Assembly (NCBI GenBank): GCA_027604505.1
Contig: JADIIX010000013.1
Coordinates: forward strand, 210,762 to 274,761
Origin: Gonapodya sp. JEL0774
Taxonomy: Eukaryota; Monoblepharomycota; Monoblepharidomycetes; Monoblepharidales; Gonapodyaceae
Direction: 5' to 3'
DNA length: 64,000 nucleotides
In this document: positions 1 through 11,386 of the stretch, piece after piece
How the letters are laid out: the number at the start of each line of letters is the position of its first letter
How positions within the stretch are numbered: position 1 is the stretch's first letter
Translations under genes and position numbers: made by a program
Notes under the pieces: model-generated
What the model saw: only the letters and a program-made list of their open reading frames with translations
Told to the model about the DNA's origin: nothing
The model's database searches: none

Positions 1-181
1 GAGTATGCAATAAGAAGGAATTATTTGTAGTACATTTCCATTCTTGTCCAAAATGTGTTGGAATTTTGCAACCAGAATGCCGTGTTTACGATCTCTTGAC
101 TGTGCGTGTGTGGGAACCGACCGCATCCCCAACCAGGACTTCTTATCGCTGCGGGTCCGCTTCCGACTGGACGCAACATCG

Positions 182-2220
182 ATGTTCCCATCCCTTGCAT
201 TTTCCCACCTCAATCAATCCACCCTTCCCCCTCTTCTTCTTTTTCGTCCTGTTGCCAATCCTCCTTCCTTTCCTTTTCATCTCAAGTTCAATCGCAGGTT
301 GCGGTTATGGGCTTTGTTCGGGGGATCAAAAAATGAACGTTTGGCCGCTCAGAACTCCAAAGTACTGCCAGTGGTGGAAGGAGAAGTCGTCGATGATCGT
401 TTCGGATCGGATTCGCATCAGCATGAACCGACGCGAATGGCAGGATCGGCCGTGACATCGCCAAAATTTGATGCACCACATGTTCGCGCAATTCACAATC
501 ACCAACTCTACGTCGCAGAGCAGGTACGTATTTTGTTGAGAGTATTTTTTTAGCTGCCAGGATCAATGCTCTGAGTCCATCTACCCAAAGAACGCAATCC
601 GAATGATGAAATTGGTACACGAATTCCCACAACTCCGCACTATAGCCGCAGATGCAGTAAAGAAATCATCGACCGTCAGGCGAATAGACAACCGAGGTGG
701 AGGGTCTCCATTGCCGATTCCAACTGCGGTCGCCCAGTTAAAGGAACCGCACACAAATGGAATGATCCCTCAAGATCTCGACAGCGAAGGAAAACCTCTC
801 ATTACAGAGGTGCGTTTCCCCTCCATGATCCTTTGTGCGTACGCGTGTATAAAAATGAAACGCTCGAAACGTCGTAACGTCGTTGTAGGGCCAGCTGCGC
901 TCGTTCCTCTTCCGTGAACACCAACAAACCCGCCCCGACGGAAAGCGCAACCCCGCAATGACAACTTCTGTCCCCGTTGTCGCACGTGCACGGCTTTCGG
1001 ACAATCTCGGGTGGGTGCCCGGGGGCAGAAACGCACGGGATAAAGAAGGTATCAAAGTTCGACTCGCCCACGCCAAGGAGGATGCGGTCAGTTGGGCCCA
1101 CGTGGAATATGATGGATGCCTCTGCAAAATTGATGCTCACGCGGCACTTTTCACCACCATCAGGAAGCGTACCGTCAACCCACCGAACAACTATGGCAAG
1201 AATACTGGACTGTCCGACCCTCCTCCGCAACGGGCTGGCAAGGAATCGTCGAGGAGCGGATAGAGCAAGCGAAACGTGCCGGTCTCTTCGACGATATCAA
1301 AGGTCGGGGTCGCCCAATCCAAGAATCCTCGGACAGTAATAACCCGTTCTTGGATCGCACAGAGTATTTCTTGAACAAGGTGGGTGGGTGAAAAGTTTCC
1401 CTGCTTCTCAGAGTTGTCTCTCAACCTTCCAAATTTGAATCTCGAAAGGCGATCAAATCCCAAGGGAACAGACCTTACTTTATCGAAATGAGTAAAGATA
1501 TCGACGAGGAGATTCGTCTGTTCCGGAAAGAGGTGGGTAGCATTGCCCAACGCCCCACACTGCCCTTCCTGATTCCCTGACCTTTCTTCCCCCTTCCCCC
1601 CTCGTCTCTACACCAGATGCGCCTCATTTATGAAAGCGCGACCACACCTCCAGCGCCACCTAGGCCCGCAACTTCCACGTCGCACTGGCTCAGCTTCTCC
1701 TCTTCGGTGACTTCAAACCAATCGCGGAACCGAGCGTCGTCCACACCTCCTCATTCCCCAACGACCGCAGGCACACTTCCAGCCTCCTACACACGGCGAG
1801 CTACGTCGCATGCCGCCGGCAAAGTTAAGGAGATCAATGAGTGAGAATGTTGTCGTTGTTGGACTTTAAATCAGTATGACGGTGTTCTGATTTTGGCACT
1901 GCCCTGTCTGTTGAATAGTCGGATTCGGTAGGTTCTGCGTTCTCGTCTAACAGCAAGACCTCGTGTTTCAACGCAAAAATGTGGATCTTGGCTCCAGGAA
2001 TTACAACATGACTGTGCCACGAGGGATTCCAGAGGTATGAGTTGTTACATGGTCGTGTTCACATCAGCAATATTAGTAACCTTGCGTCGTAGAAAATACC
2101 CTTGCTCCTTCAGACTGAAATTGAGCGTGGTGCTGGTATAGTAAAGGAGCCCACCCGCTCAACCAAGACGGAGGGAGACACGCTCTTGAGTTTCTTGAAC
2201 ATTCGCTCGATGATATAAAT
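182..2220 (+). CDS. DUF1992 / DNAJC28-like protein, probably mitochondrial
   Basis: The DUF1992 core is visible in the exon at 1168-1379 (GWQGIVEERIEQAKRAGLFD, then KGRGRP and NPFLDRTEYFLNK). This family is known as DNAJC28 in animals. No J domain is seen, and its biochemical role is poorly known. Exons that keep frame: 182-523, 561-809, 889-1048, 1168-1379, 1449-1532, 1617-1840, a block ending at 2034, and 2093-2220 (TAA). The ATG at 182 is chosen because it opens a stretch rich in Arg, Ser and Leu and poor in acids, which looks like a mitochondrial presequence; this is inference. The C-terminal block (RNYNMTVPRGIPE, then LLLQTEIERGAG) fits the family's NYNxxVP tail. The link from 1840 to the exon ending at 2034 is not in frame with ordinary splice sites. 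The intron at 524-560 would be only 37 nt. The gene converges on the kinase, with 79 bp between the stops. Confidence 0.72.
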
Positions 2221-2299
2221 CGCATATCACCATCACATGATTTAGATTCCACATCACAGACTGACATTTGTAAACATTATATTGTATTTGATCGCCGCG

Positions 2300-5200
2300 T
2301 CACGTTGGCCGCAACTGTCGACCTGTCACCTGGGTAATCACCTGCTCTAACCGTTGCACTCTATCTAACAACTTTGCATTGCGCTCTTTGAGTGCCATGA
2401 TGAGCATGTCTTTCTCCCTGCACTCCATACACTGGTCTACATCTCCAAGCTGCTGGACAGTTCCGCCGGCGTACATTCGAGCCACAACAGACTTATCTAG
2501 TCGCTCAAGGGACGATTTATGACGCGCGGATGGGCGGGGGCTATGATGGTGATGATGAAGGTGGTGGGGTGGCTCTTGTGGTTGAGAAGTTCGAGGAGGG
2601 GCACCAGCTTCATCGCCAGAGGAAGCAGAGGAAACTGAGCCAGACTGCCACGACGAACCACTCTCGGAGCTGGTTCCGCTTGACCCACTGCTTTTCACCT
2701 CGTCGTGTTCCAGGATCTCCCGGATCTCGGAGGGATTGAGGATCGCCTTGTGCTCCAACAGTTTGCGGCGACCCATCAACACTTCCCCAACCTCTGACTG
2801 CAGTTGTTGAGTGAAAGCGCAGTTGGGATTGTCCCCTTCGATCTCCAAGGCTTCTCCGTTCCATTTCTTAATGATCATCTCCTTGGCAATGACGGCACCA
2901 TTGGGAGTGGCTATATGGGGGACAGGATCACTGGGAGGTTTGGGTCCATACTCCAACGAGAGATTAGGATATCGTGAGGCTGTGAGAGGATCTAGTGTGT
3001 TGAGGAGAGGGTGCGCCAGAATCTCCAGGGCGGAGAGTCTTTGTGCGGGATCTGGAGCAACCATGCGCTTGAGGACCGAGTACTGAATTGGCAAAAAGGA
3101 ATATTCACGCCTCTTTGAGTTGATGTACAACAGGATTTTGCGCGAGACATTCGTGTTCTTACCTCCTTGGGCCATCTTCGCTTAAATCCTTCGGGTACAA
3201 CACCTTTCCTCAGGTCCATGAGTGTCATGACTCGCTCCATTGCAGAAGAGAATGGCCAATAGAGTTCAAAAAACAACACACCAAGCGAATAAATATCCGT
3301 TTTCGAGTCGTAACGACGTCGCGACAGTTGCTCGGGGGATGCATAGAGAAGGGTGCCAACTCCCAAGGTCAGGTTGACTGTTTGAGTGAGGTGACCTAGA
3401 AAATTCAAATTAGAACTAACATGAACTCGACCAAACATGCGTAATGATGAGAAATGACGCACCATCCTCAGCAAGTTTCTTGATCAGGGTTTCGTCAATC
3501 TTCCCACCATTCTTCTGGACCTGCTCGACGAGCATATCCTTCTCCGCTTCATCTATCTCTTTGTTCTGAAGCATCTCATCCCAAAGATCTCTTACGAGCT
3601 CGGTTTCGGTTTCCGGCATATGTCGTTGTTTTTGGCTGATATCTTTGGCAAGCCCGAAGTCCCCTAACAGGACATGATCATCCTCTTGCAAAAATACTAT
3701 GTAATCGACAGAATAGGAAAGTTGGGCGACACTAAACTGCAAAATCAGGTCGAATGAATTCAGAGATGTCTCACCGTTGCCAGGCTTGATATCGCGATGG
3801 ATGAACCCGGAAGAGTGTACATGCGCCAACTGATACACCAAAAAGAAAAATCGACACTAATTTAAAGACAAACGAGACGCCCACAACATACCCCTTGCAC
3901 GATCTGCCTGAAGATGCGTTCATTCCGTCTCTTCTCAATTATAACCCTCGGCCGTTGAGCGTTTCTCGCCTGGAGCCACTTGTGCAGGTTTGTCGAGGAG
4001 CACAATTGCATCTGGATAAATAACACAGTGGATCCTTCCCGTTGCTCTGTTTGCGCGGTTTCCCGAGCTCCATGAGGCAAGTCTTCAGGAGCTGTTGGCC
4101 GCGCACGTTGCGAAGAAGATGATGGGATTGGTACAGGAGACGGCTGCTGAGTTGGTGGAGGGACAAAAACTGGCATCGGCGGAGCTACAAAAGCTTGCTG
4201 GCCTGGGGCGAAGAAAGGCTGCTGGATCGCTGCACCCGGCGGGGGAACGAATTGCGGCAGTGGGATGGGACCAACAGGTGGGAGACCACCCGCTGCAGTG
4301 GACGCTGGTGTTGTGACTCGTAGTGGAACTGGAGTTGGTGGTGTGGAGGGAGGGGGACGAGGCATCCCCGCCAGAGGCGACGAGGCAGCCGGAATCGTCG
4401 AGACGAGAGTTGCAGACTTGGTTCTTTGTCTGGATGGTGGCTCCAGTGCCTTTTTCGCAGCTTTCGTATCTCGAAATGGCTCCCCAGTTGCAAGTCGAGG
4501 GGGCACGGAGGTCAGCACGGGCATAGGGTGCACCGGCGGGGGTCCCACAGGCGCGCGATCCACCGGCACAGGTGCTGGCGCTGGAACTGGCCTGACAACT
4601 AGCGGTGGTGCTATCGAACTAACCACTTGAGAGATCGCCTTGGGACCGCTGGAAGACAATACCCCACTTGGTCCACGTGGTCGTTTCGGCACAGGTGGTG
4701 GAGCCTTCTGTCCCACCTTCGCACCGACAACACCTTCACCGCGTCCTTTTAGCGGCGGTCCTGAGCTCGGACTGATACTCCCAGCTACTCCTACTGCGGC
4801 GCTGCTTGCCGACGAGTCCGACTCTACGCCCGCATCCTCAGTATCTCCATCAGTTCCTTTCGTGGTCGCCACGGCCACGTTGAGCGAAGGGTGGTGGAAT
4901 TTGCTGGGTTGATGCGTCTGTGACTGTCCTTGTTCTGTCAAGGGTGAGTCCTGGTGCCGGAAACCTTCCGCGCTGTCGTCCAACGCCCGCTCGAAGACGG
5001 AGTTTGCTGTGAGAACAATCTTCATGCTAGGCGTAGCCTCAGTTGCGGTCGAGGGGATTGCCAAGGGGAACGACTCGCCACCGGGCCTTGACGGTGCCAT
5101 TCCCATCGTTGCCTGCACTCCACCCCCAGCACGCACTGTCCCCGTCGCGCCTGCGATGAGTTCAATGTTATGTATTGCCGGCAACATCCCCGATGTCGAA

Positions 5201-7270
5201 GACCCCGAGGACCTCACGAACACCGACTCTGACCCCGTACTCCCGGTGGGAGCTTCCACCGAGGACCCCGTGCCCGCCGAGTCCTGCCTCACGTGCGATC
5301 CACCCAGCAGCATCCCACTCGTCCCACCACCAGCCTCGCCAGACGACCCCGACGCATCCGCTCCACCTTGATGAATGTTGGGCCCGCTCCCACTGGACCC
5401 CGAGGTCGGCCCGGACGACATGGCACGACCACCACCATCACCACGCTTGCCCAGGGCCCCTTCATCAGACTCTTCGGTGTCCGTTGTGTCAGTATCACTG
5501 TCATTCCCAGTCCCAAGCGCCTGCAATCCGGCACCGGCACCGGCCAGCCCCACCGCCGCATCGTCGGTCGCTGTTCCACGACGGGGCACTCCGCCGCGCG
5601 CGCCGGCACGGAGCTTGCCCTTGCTTGCCCTCCCCCGTTCACCACCAGTGCTCGACTTCACGCCCGTGCCCGTCCCACCCCTCACCGTCACCGTCGTCGC
5701 CGTTCCAGTACCCGCAGTACCAGCAGTCCCCTCCCCTTCCTCTTCCTCCTCCTCTACCACCCTGCTCTCCCTCTTCCCGGCCCCGCTCTTCCCCCTCGCT
5801 CCCTCCTTCCCCCCGGCGGGCCCACCCACCCCCTGCGCCTGTCCTTGCCCTGCACCCCCCTTGGGCTCTATCCCGGTTCCCGCGCCCTCCCCCTCGAACA
5901 CGGCCTCGACCCAACTGTTGAAATATCTCACCACGTTGGGGTGGTTCGATATCCTCGCGAACGTCTTCACCTCCCTGATGATCCTCGCGTCGTCAGGACC
6001 CAAGTGCGTCCCGGTGTTGGTGTTGGTGCCCCCATGCAGTGGGTGGCCCCCCGTCCCGGTCCCCATCCCCGTTCCCGTCACGGGCCCGGTATGCCCCGAC
6101 CCCTGTCCCCCGCCCCCCCTCCCAGCCGACGCTGTCCTCGTTCTCACCCCCCTCCCAGTCCCAGCCCGCCCGTCCCCGCCAACCACCACCGACCCTGTCC
6201 CTGTGGTCCCTGTGGTATCCCCCGCCCCGCCCATGGACACGGACCCGTCCGACCGTATGTCGGACGGCGAGGCCTCGGAGGGGCTTTGTGGGTGTCCTCC
6301 TCCTCCGGGGGGATGTACGACGTTGTGGGACTGAGAGTGGTTACGGGAGGTGGGTGGGGTGGTGGGGGCGTGGATGGACTAGGTGGGGGTTGGTGGGGGG
6401 GGTGTGGTTTGGTCAGTCACGCACATGCATTTCCCAGCCTGTACGTCCCGTCCCGTCCCCAACCCCACCCCGCCCAACCCAACCCACACCCCACACCCCA
6501 CGCAACGTACGCTCATATAATCCTGCGGATGGCACTGCAACCTGACCTTCTTCACGGCGTACTCTTGTCCGTCGAGTCGGTTGCGCGCCCTGAACACAGC
6601 GCCGAAACCGCCTTTGCCGAGAAAGGCGAGTTCTACGGGGGGAGGGGGCGCAGGTCGTGATCCGGGTCGCTCTGCCGCTCAGGGGCCCGCCCATCCCATC
6701 CCAATTTACCCCCCTCCTCTCCCTCCCCCCCCCCCCCTCCCCCAACCCACCTTCAAACTCCCCCAAATACCGACTGGCCCCTCCCCACTCCACAGCCCCC
6801 CTGCCTCCCGCCTCCTTATCCCTAATCGTGGCCACAAAGATCCGTCCCATATCTGGCCCGGTGGTGGTGGACATCGTGGTGTGCGTGCTGGACGTGGTGG
6901 TGCTGGAGAGGGTGGGCAGGTGGGGTAATGGTGTGGCCGTGGTGGCGGGGGTGGCGGGGGGGGTGGACGGGGGCAAGGGGGAAGGGGAGGTGGCGGGGAC
7001 AGGGTCACGGGGGAACTCGCCGAGGGGGACAAAGATGGCACGGTTGGTAGGGCCGTTGCGGGGTTTTGCGGAGTTTGCGTGGTTGCCGAGGTTCACCACC
7101 CCAGTCCACACCTCACACCTCGAGTGACACGTCCCACGTCCTACGTCAACACCGCTGTGCCTGCGTCCCGCGTGCTGCGCAATACGCGCCATCGAGCCAG
7201 GTTCACAGTCCCGAGTGCCCGCATCCCGAGCGCCGGGTGACGGGTCACGGCCCGCCGTCCGTGAATTCAA
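2300..7270 (-). CDS. eIF2-alpha kinase (HRI/PEK-like) with a very large kinase insert
   Basis: Phosphorylates eIF2-alpha to reduce translation under stress, as known for the EIF2AK family. Exons on the minus strand: 7270-6751, 6632-6511, 6378-3892, 3829-3775, 3696-3463, 3395-3163, 3082-2300. All phases agree and give about 1,477 residues. The N-lobe reads SRYLGEFEE, glycine loop LGKGGFGAVF, then LDGQEYAVKKVRLQ with the ATP lysine; next come REVKTFARISNHPNVVRYFNSW, about 620 residues of Gly/Thr/Ser- then Pro-rich insert, MQLCSSTNLHKWL, HRDIKPGN, GDFGLAKD, GTLLYASPEQ and DIYSLGVLFFELYWPF. EFEELxFLGKGGFG and MQLC are typical of this kinase subfamily. The C terminus (CREKDMLIMALKERNAKLLD) looks like a short coiled coil, as in HRI-type kinases. 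The start is uncertain (7270 or Met at 7192). No RWD, HisRS-like or signal sequence is seen, which argues against GCN2 and PERK. Confidence 0.88.
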
Positions 7271-7715
7271 CTTGTTCCGTCCACACCCTGCTCACCCCGC
7301 TCCCCATGTGCCATCAACGCAGCGTGCCACTGTCCCTCGTCCCACGATTTTTCTTTCTTTTTCCTCGTGCCGCGGGTTTCGCTCGCTCGCAACCACATCT
7401 CGACTCTGACTCGACACAACCACCATGGCCCCCGACCGCGGCCACATTCATGGTTCATGATCCACCACACCGGCCACCGCCCACCGCAGACCGCACATCG
7501 ACCACCACCACACCCAGACTCGAAAAGCCCGCACCGCCATTCCATCGTACCATTGCTACCGACCCGCCCCACCGTCCGCGCGCGCCGTACCGTACCGAGA
7601 CCACCGCGTCCGCCTGCCGCCCTCCCAACCGCCGCCCTCCCACTTTTCACTTTTCACTTCCAACCTCCCACTCCCCCCGACCATACCACCCCCTCCCCCA
7701 CCGCCCCAGTCTTAC

Positions 7716-8562
7716 CCACCCTCGGCCTCCCCCCCTCCTTGAGATAACTCCTCATGTACCTGTCGTGGTTGCGGGCAAAGACCGAGGGCATGAGGATGCG
7801 GACCTGGGAGGGAGGGGGGTGGTGGGTGGTGGGATGAGTGGGAGTCGGTTGGTTGGCCTCGTACACATAGGAAAGGGCTGACAGTCGTTTCAAGGCAATC
7901 GCCTCCCGCGGACTGTGCCCGCCGCTGACGCTTGCGAGTCGCTCCGCTCGGGATCAATCGCCACCGGCGGGACTGTGCCCCGTCGCTAGCGCTCGGCCCA
8001 CTCAACGCACATTCTGGAGTCCGACGACCTCGTGTTTTGCCCAACCAAACATTCTCGATGCGGCGGAGTTGAACTCGATGATCGTGCCGTCGCCGTTTGC
8101 GACGATGACAGCGTCTATGATTGAGTCCATGAAGGAGAGGACAGGGAGGTTTGCGCCTGAGGAGGAGGAGGCAGAGCGGGATACGGCGGAAGGGAGGGGT
8201 TGGAGGGGTGGGTGTGGTGGGTGTGGTGATTGGGATGGGTGGGGTGGGTGGGGTGGATGGGATGGGTGTGGTGGATGGGATGGGTGGGATGGGTGTGGGG
8301 ATGGGGGCCATGGCGGGTGTGCGGGAGAGGGAGAGGGAGAGGGAGAGTGAGAGGGAGAGGGGTTGAGTTGGTGGTGTTGATGGGTGTTGGATGGGAGACT
8401 TGGGACTGGAATGAATCCACTCTGCACGTTGCTGCTGCTGTGTGCTGTCTGTGCTGAGAGTGCTGTGTGTGCTGTCTGCATTCCCCCTGTGTCCCCACCC
8501 CCACTCTCTCTCCCCTCCACTCCCATCGCATCCCCCAATTTCTCCTTCTCCCAATCCCCCAT
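7716..8562 (-). CDS. PAS-domain protein, 3' end unresolved
   Basis: Exon 1 (8562-8011) starts MGDWEKEKLG. It has a low-complexity Ser/Pro/His stretch encoded by G-rich repeats, then a PAS core: MDSIIDAVIVANGDGTIIEF, NSAASRMFGWAKHEVVG. A GTGCGT donor joins LQN in phase 0 to exon 2 (7803-7716), which continues the PAS fold with VRILMPSVFARNHDRYMRSY. That matches the usual PAS pattern of Pro, then H..Y...Y. After RPRVG a GTAAGA donor follows, and I could not find the next exon, which should carry the last PAS strands (usually GRRKDG). PAS domains sense ligands, redox state or light, or mediate dimerisation; which applies here is not visible. The eIF2-alpha kinase begins about 450 bp downstream on the same strand, so a single PAS-kinase gene is possible but unproven. 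Confidence 0.6.
8206..8360 (+). repeat. G-rich simple repeats inside PAS gene exon 1
   Basis: On the plus strand, GGGTGGGAT/GGGTGTGGT-type units run from about 8206 to 8300, and GAGGGA units from about 8322 to 8358. Read on the coding (minus) strand they encode His-Pro-Pro/His-Pro-Ser and Ser-Pro runs. The tract is coding low complexity and could form G-quadruplexes on the non-template strand. Confidence 0.7.
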
Positions 8563-9400
8563 TCAACTCTCCTTTTCCTCTCCTTTCCCCTAACGCTGAT
8601 ATTTCCTTGTTCTGTTCTCCTTCTTCCCGCTCTGTTGTGTCCTTCCCTCACCCCCTCCGTTCCTGCTCCACCTGGCCCTGTCCTGTATTCTGCCAATCGA
8701 TCACGCTCCCCTGTTTTCCTCTCTATGATTTTTTATCCCGTCCCGTCCCGAGCCTGTGCTCCCGTGTTCGCACCCGCCGCTCGTGACTCCAATCCCGTTT
8801 TGCGTCTCGCCTTCAGTATGACCTCAATGCTCGCACAGGGCTCAACAACACCAACACACATCCTGGCGTTCCCACCACCTCCCCTGAAACTTTCGCTAGT
8901 ACATTTTCACCCACCCACAAGTACCTATACCCCTTGCTTTGTTTGCTCATTTCATTCACTCTCTCCTCATCCCCAAAATGTAAGTTTAATCAAACTTTTT
9001 TCACGCACATACCGACGACAACTGCTTCCTTCCCACGCTTTCAATCCGCGCGAGACGAATCAAGTTACGCGCGCGGTCTTGGGCCTTGGACCCACTGAGA
9101 TTGTCCCCGTCTGCCGTTCATACCGACCCCTGTTGATCCCCTTTTGGTCGACCCCCGGATCCGGCCGATGGACGTGTCATATGCATACCGCGTCCTGCTT
9201 ACCCCTGCTGAGAGATAGACACCCGTTCGTAGTTCGTATGGTCCGGGCCCCTTCTCTCAACTTTACTCCCTTCCAGTGTTTCGGAGTACATAATATTGTG
9301 CATCATGAGAGAGTCTCGCGGTCACGTGTCACGTTCTTTCATCCTTCGCAGTTCTCACACGCAACTTTGTTCAACATGACCCCACCAACAACCCCCACCA

Positions 9401-9490
9401 ACCTGGCAACCTGGCAACCTGGCAACCTGGTGACCTGGTGACCTCGTAACCTGGCAACCTGCCACCCTGCCGCCCTGCCACCCTGGTGAC
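9401..9490 (+). repeat. Tandem repeat of about 10 bp, ACCTGGCA/ACCTGGTG type
   Basis: Repeated ACCTGGCA units with TG and CC variants (acctggtg, accctgcc) run for about 90 bp. The first four copies are nearly perfect and the later ones diverge. The reading frame passing through it just encodes the repeat. Confidence 0.8.
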
Positions 9491-10804
9491 GGCGTACCAC
9501 AAACTCGTGCACACACGTCACACCAGACCTGGCCCATTCGTGGTCCGAGCACAGTGCACACCACGGGTGCGGAGTTCGAACCCCGTGGGCGGTGGCGGGT
9601 AGGTCGTGCCAGCCACTTACTCTTATCGACACGAATGTTCAAACCGTGGCACTCTTTTTCCGGTACCTGATGGTTTCCCTCTGCAGAGATTTGAGTGGCG
9701 AGAATATGTCTATATGTGTGTATGTACGAGGGCAGCGCGCGGGCCCCGGCTGACCTCGGTGTCAGATGTGCCGCCGAATTGGAACCTTGGTGGGGGGGCG
9801 GGGGAACAGCAGGTGCGTCGTGCGGTGTACGGGTTCCATATGTTTTGCGTATGATGGAGATGGGGACTAGGGGGTAGGGTGAAAGAGCGAGCGTGTACAG
9901 GAGTGGGTGTGTGGGAGGGGACCGGCGTGTGGCAGCGTGCGACCGTGCGTGCAAGTTGCAACATATTCTCTCGCTCGCCAGACGCTTCACGCCAGGATAA
10001 ACTCGGGGTGGAAATCACGTATCACGTCTCACGGCTCGTCTGGCCCACGGTGTGCGGCGGGTGGCGGGTGGGCGAGTGTGGAGATGGGGTGTGGGATGGG
10101 TTATGTGGGATGTGGCGTGGAGGGGGCAGATCGGATGGAGTATGGGACTGTACCAGATGCTGTGCCACAGACAGGCGGGTGCGAGCCGTGGAATGTGGGA
10201 TTTAGGAATGTCCAGACAGTGGGGATCCAAGGTCAAGGTCATCAGTTGTACACTGAGAGTGCGGTGGGGGTTGGCACCTGGTGGTCACTGTGTGTACCGG
10301 GGTTTTGTTTTGTTTTGTTTTTTGGACAGATCGTGGTCGTTGGGACTGGGGGGAGTGGACGGATGGTTGGTAAGGGTGGGAACACCACATGAAAAAAATA
10401 ATACCCGCACATGGCAAAACCTCAGGATATTAGAGTGTCCAGTATTTGGGGACAGAAAAGGGGAACAATTCCGCAGAGCCACATTACATATGCAGCTTGT
10501 GATGTAGAGTGCTCCTTAGAAGTTTACTTTGTATAGCAAAGGAAAAACATTTCTCTCCCCCTCACACTGACAAAACTTGAACGAAGTAATGAGATATTAC
10601 ATAATTAGATACCGACAAATAAAATGCTATGCATGAATATTCATACCTTACATATGCATGTATTATCCTCCACCGCACTCACCTTTGTACCGCCATTCGG
10701 GCCATTCGCTCACACCACTCCACCCCCAGTCCCGCAGTTCCCACCTTGGAAGACTAAAGTCACAACCACTGGCAGTCTTCCTGAAAATACCCACCCAGCG
10801 CTGT

Positions 10805-10870
10805 CAACGACAAATAAAGTTAACGACAAATAAGTTGGCGACAGATAAAGTCAACGACAAATAAAGTTGG
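10805..10870 (+). repeat. Tandem repeat of about 16 bp, GACAAATAAAGTTAAC type
   Basis: Four imperfect copies of a GACAAATAAAGT-like unit lie head to tail. Each contains AATAAA or a variant, so it could act as a cluster of poly(A)-signal-like motifs, although no gene clearly ends here on the plus strand. Confidence 0.75.
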
Positions 10871-11386
10871 TCCGATGGATGCGGAGTTTTGTGGGGATGA
10901 AGGCTGTGTGGTGCTGTGTGGTGCTGGTGGAGGCGGTGTGCACTGCTTCACCCCAAACCGGCTGGTCTTCCTTGGATTCCCCGGTTTGTGTGCACGGTCC
11001 GGCGGGTGAACCCAAAAAGAGCCTGCCAAACCAGACAAGGTGTTGAGGTTGGATATGGGACCTTGCATCCTTGGTCCGGTGGGAAGAGATCCGGATTGTC
11101 AAAACATTGAAACTGACGTAATACTGCGATAATTTACTTGTATGTTTCTGTTGTTTTGGCTGCCAACCCTTTCTTGGTTTGTCATCGTAACGAAAATCGA
11201 AATCAACTTAGTGCGATGCACATGTTACACCACAAATGAAGCGAATACTACATAGATAAATTCAGAGAATACTGCAAAACTAATAAACGTAACACGAGGG
11301 AAAACACGGTCACAACGTGCGAAACAACATTGTCCCACTCCCATCGTGTGGACGATCCCCCCCTCACCCCACCACACACTGGTCCT

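Larger units (their letters stand above)
8563..11386. other. Intergenic interval with pyrimidine-rich tract and two short tandem repeats
   Basis: From 8563 to about 9000 the plus strand is pyrimidine-rich; it would be the upstream region of the PAS gene. From 9600 to 10400 the sequence is GT-rich and low in complexity. Two tandem repeats are listed separately. Open frames in this stretch overlap one another and carry no motif I recognise, so I call no gene here. Confidence 0.5.

Noticed and set aside
5293-6660. 455-residue Pro/Arg-rich plus-strand open frame
   Set aside because: It is the shadow of the GC-rich insert of the eIF2-alpha kinase on the opposite strand; composition follows the low-complexity DNA.
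7066-7881. 271-residue plus-strand open frame rich in Pro, His and Thr
   Set aside because: No motif. It crosses PAS exon 2 and the kinase upstream region on the other strand and reflects C-rich composition.
8467-9441. 324-residue plus-strand open frame
   Set aside because: Lies in the pyrimidine-rich region upstream of the PAS gene and ends in a tandem repeat; no domain visible.
9555-9590. GAGTTCGAACCCC string with a CACGGG/CCCGTG hairpin, tRNA-like
   Set aside because: The cloverleaf cannot be completed; the T-stem bases do not pair.
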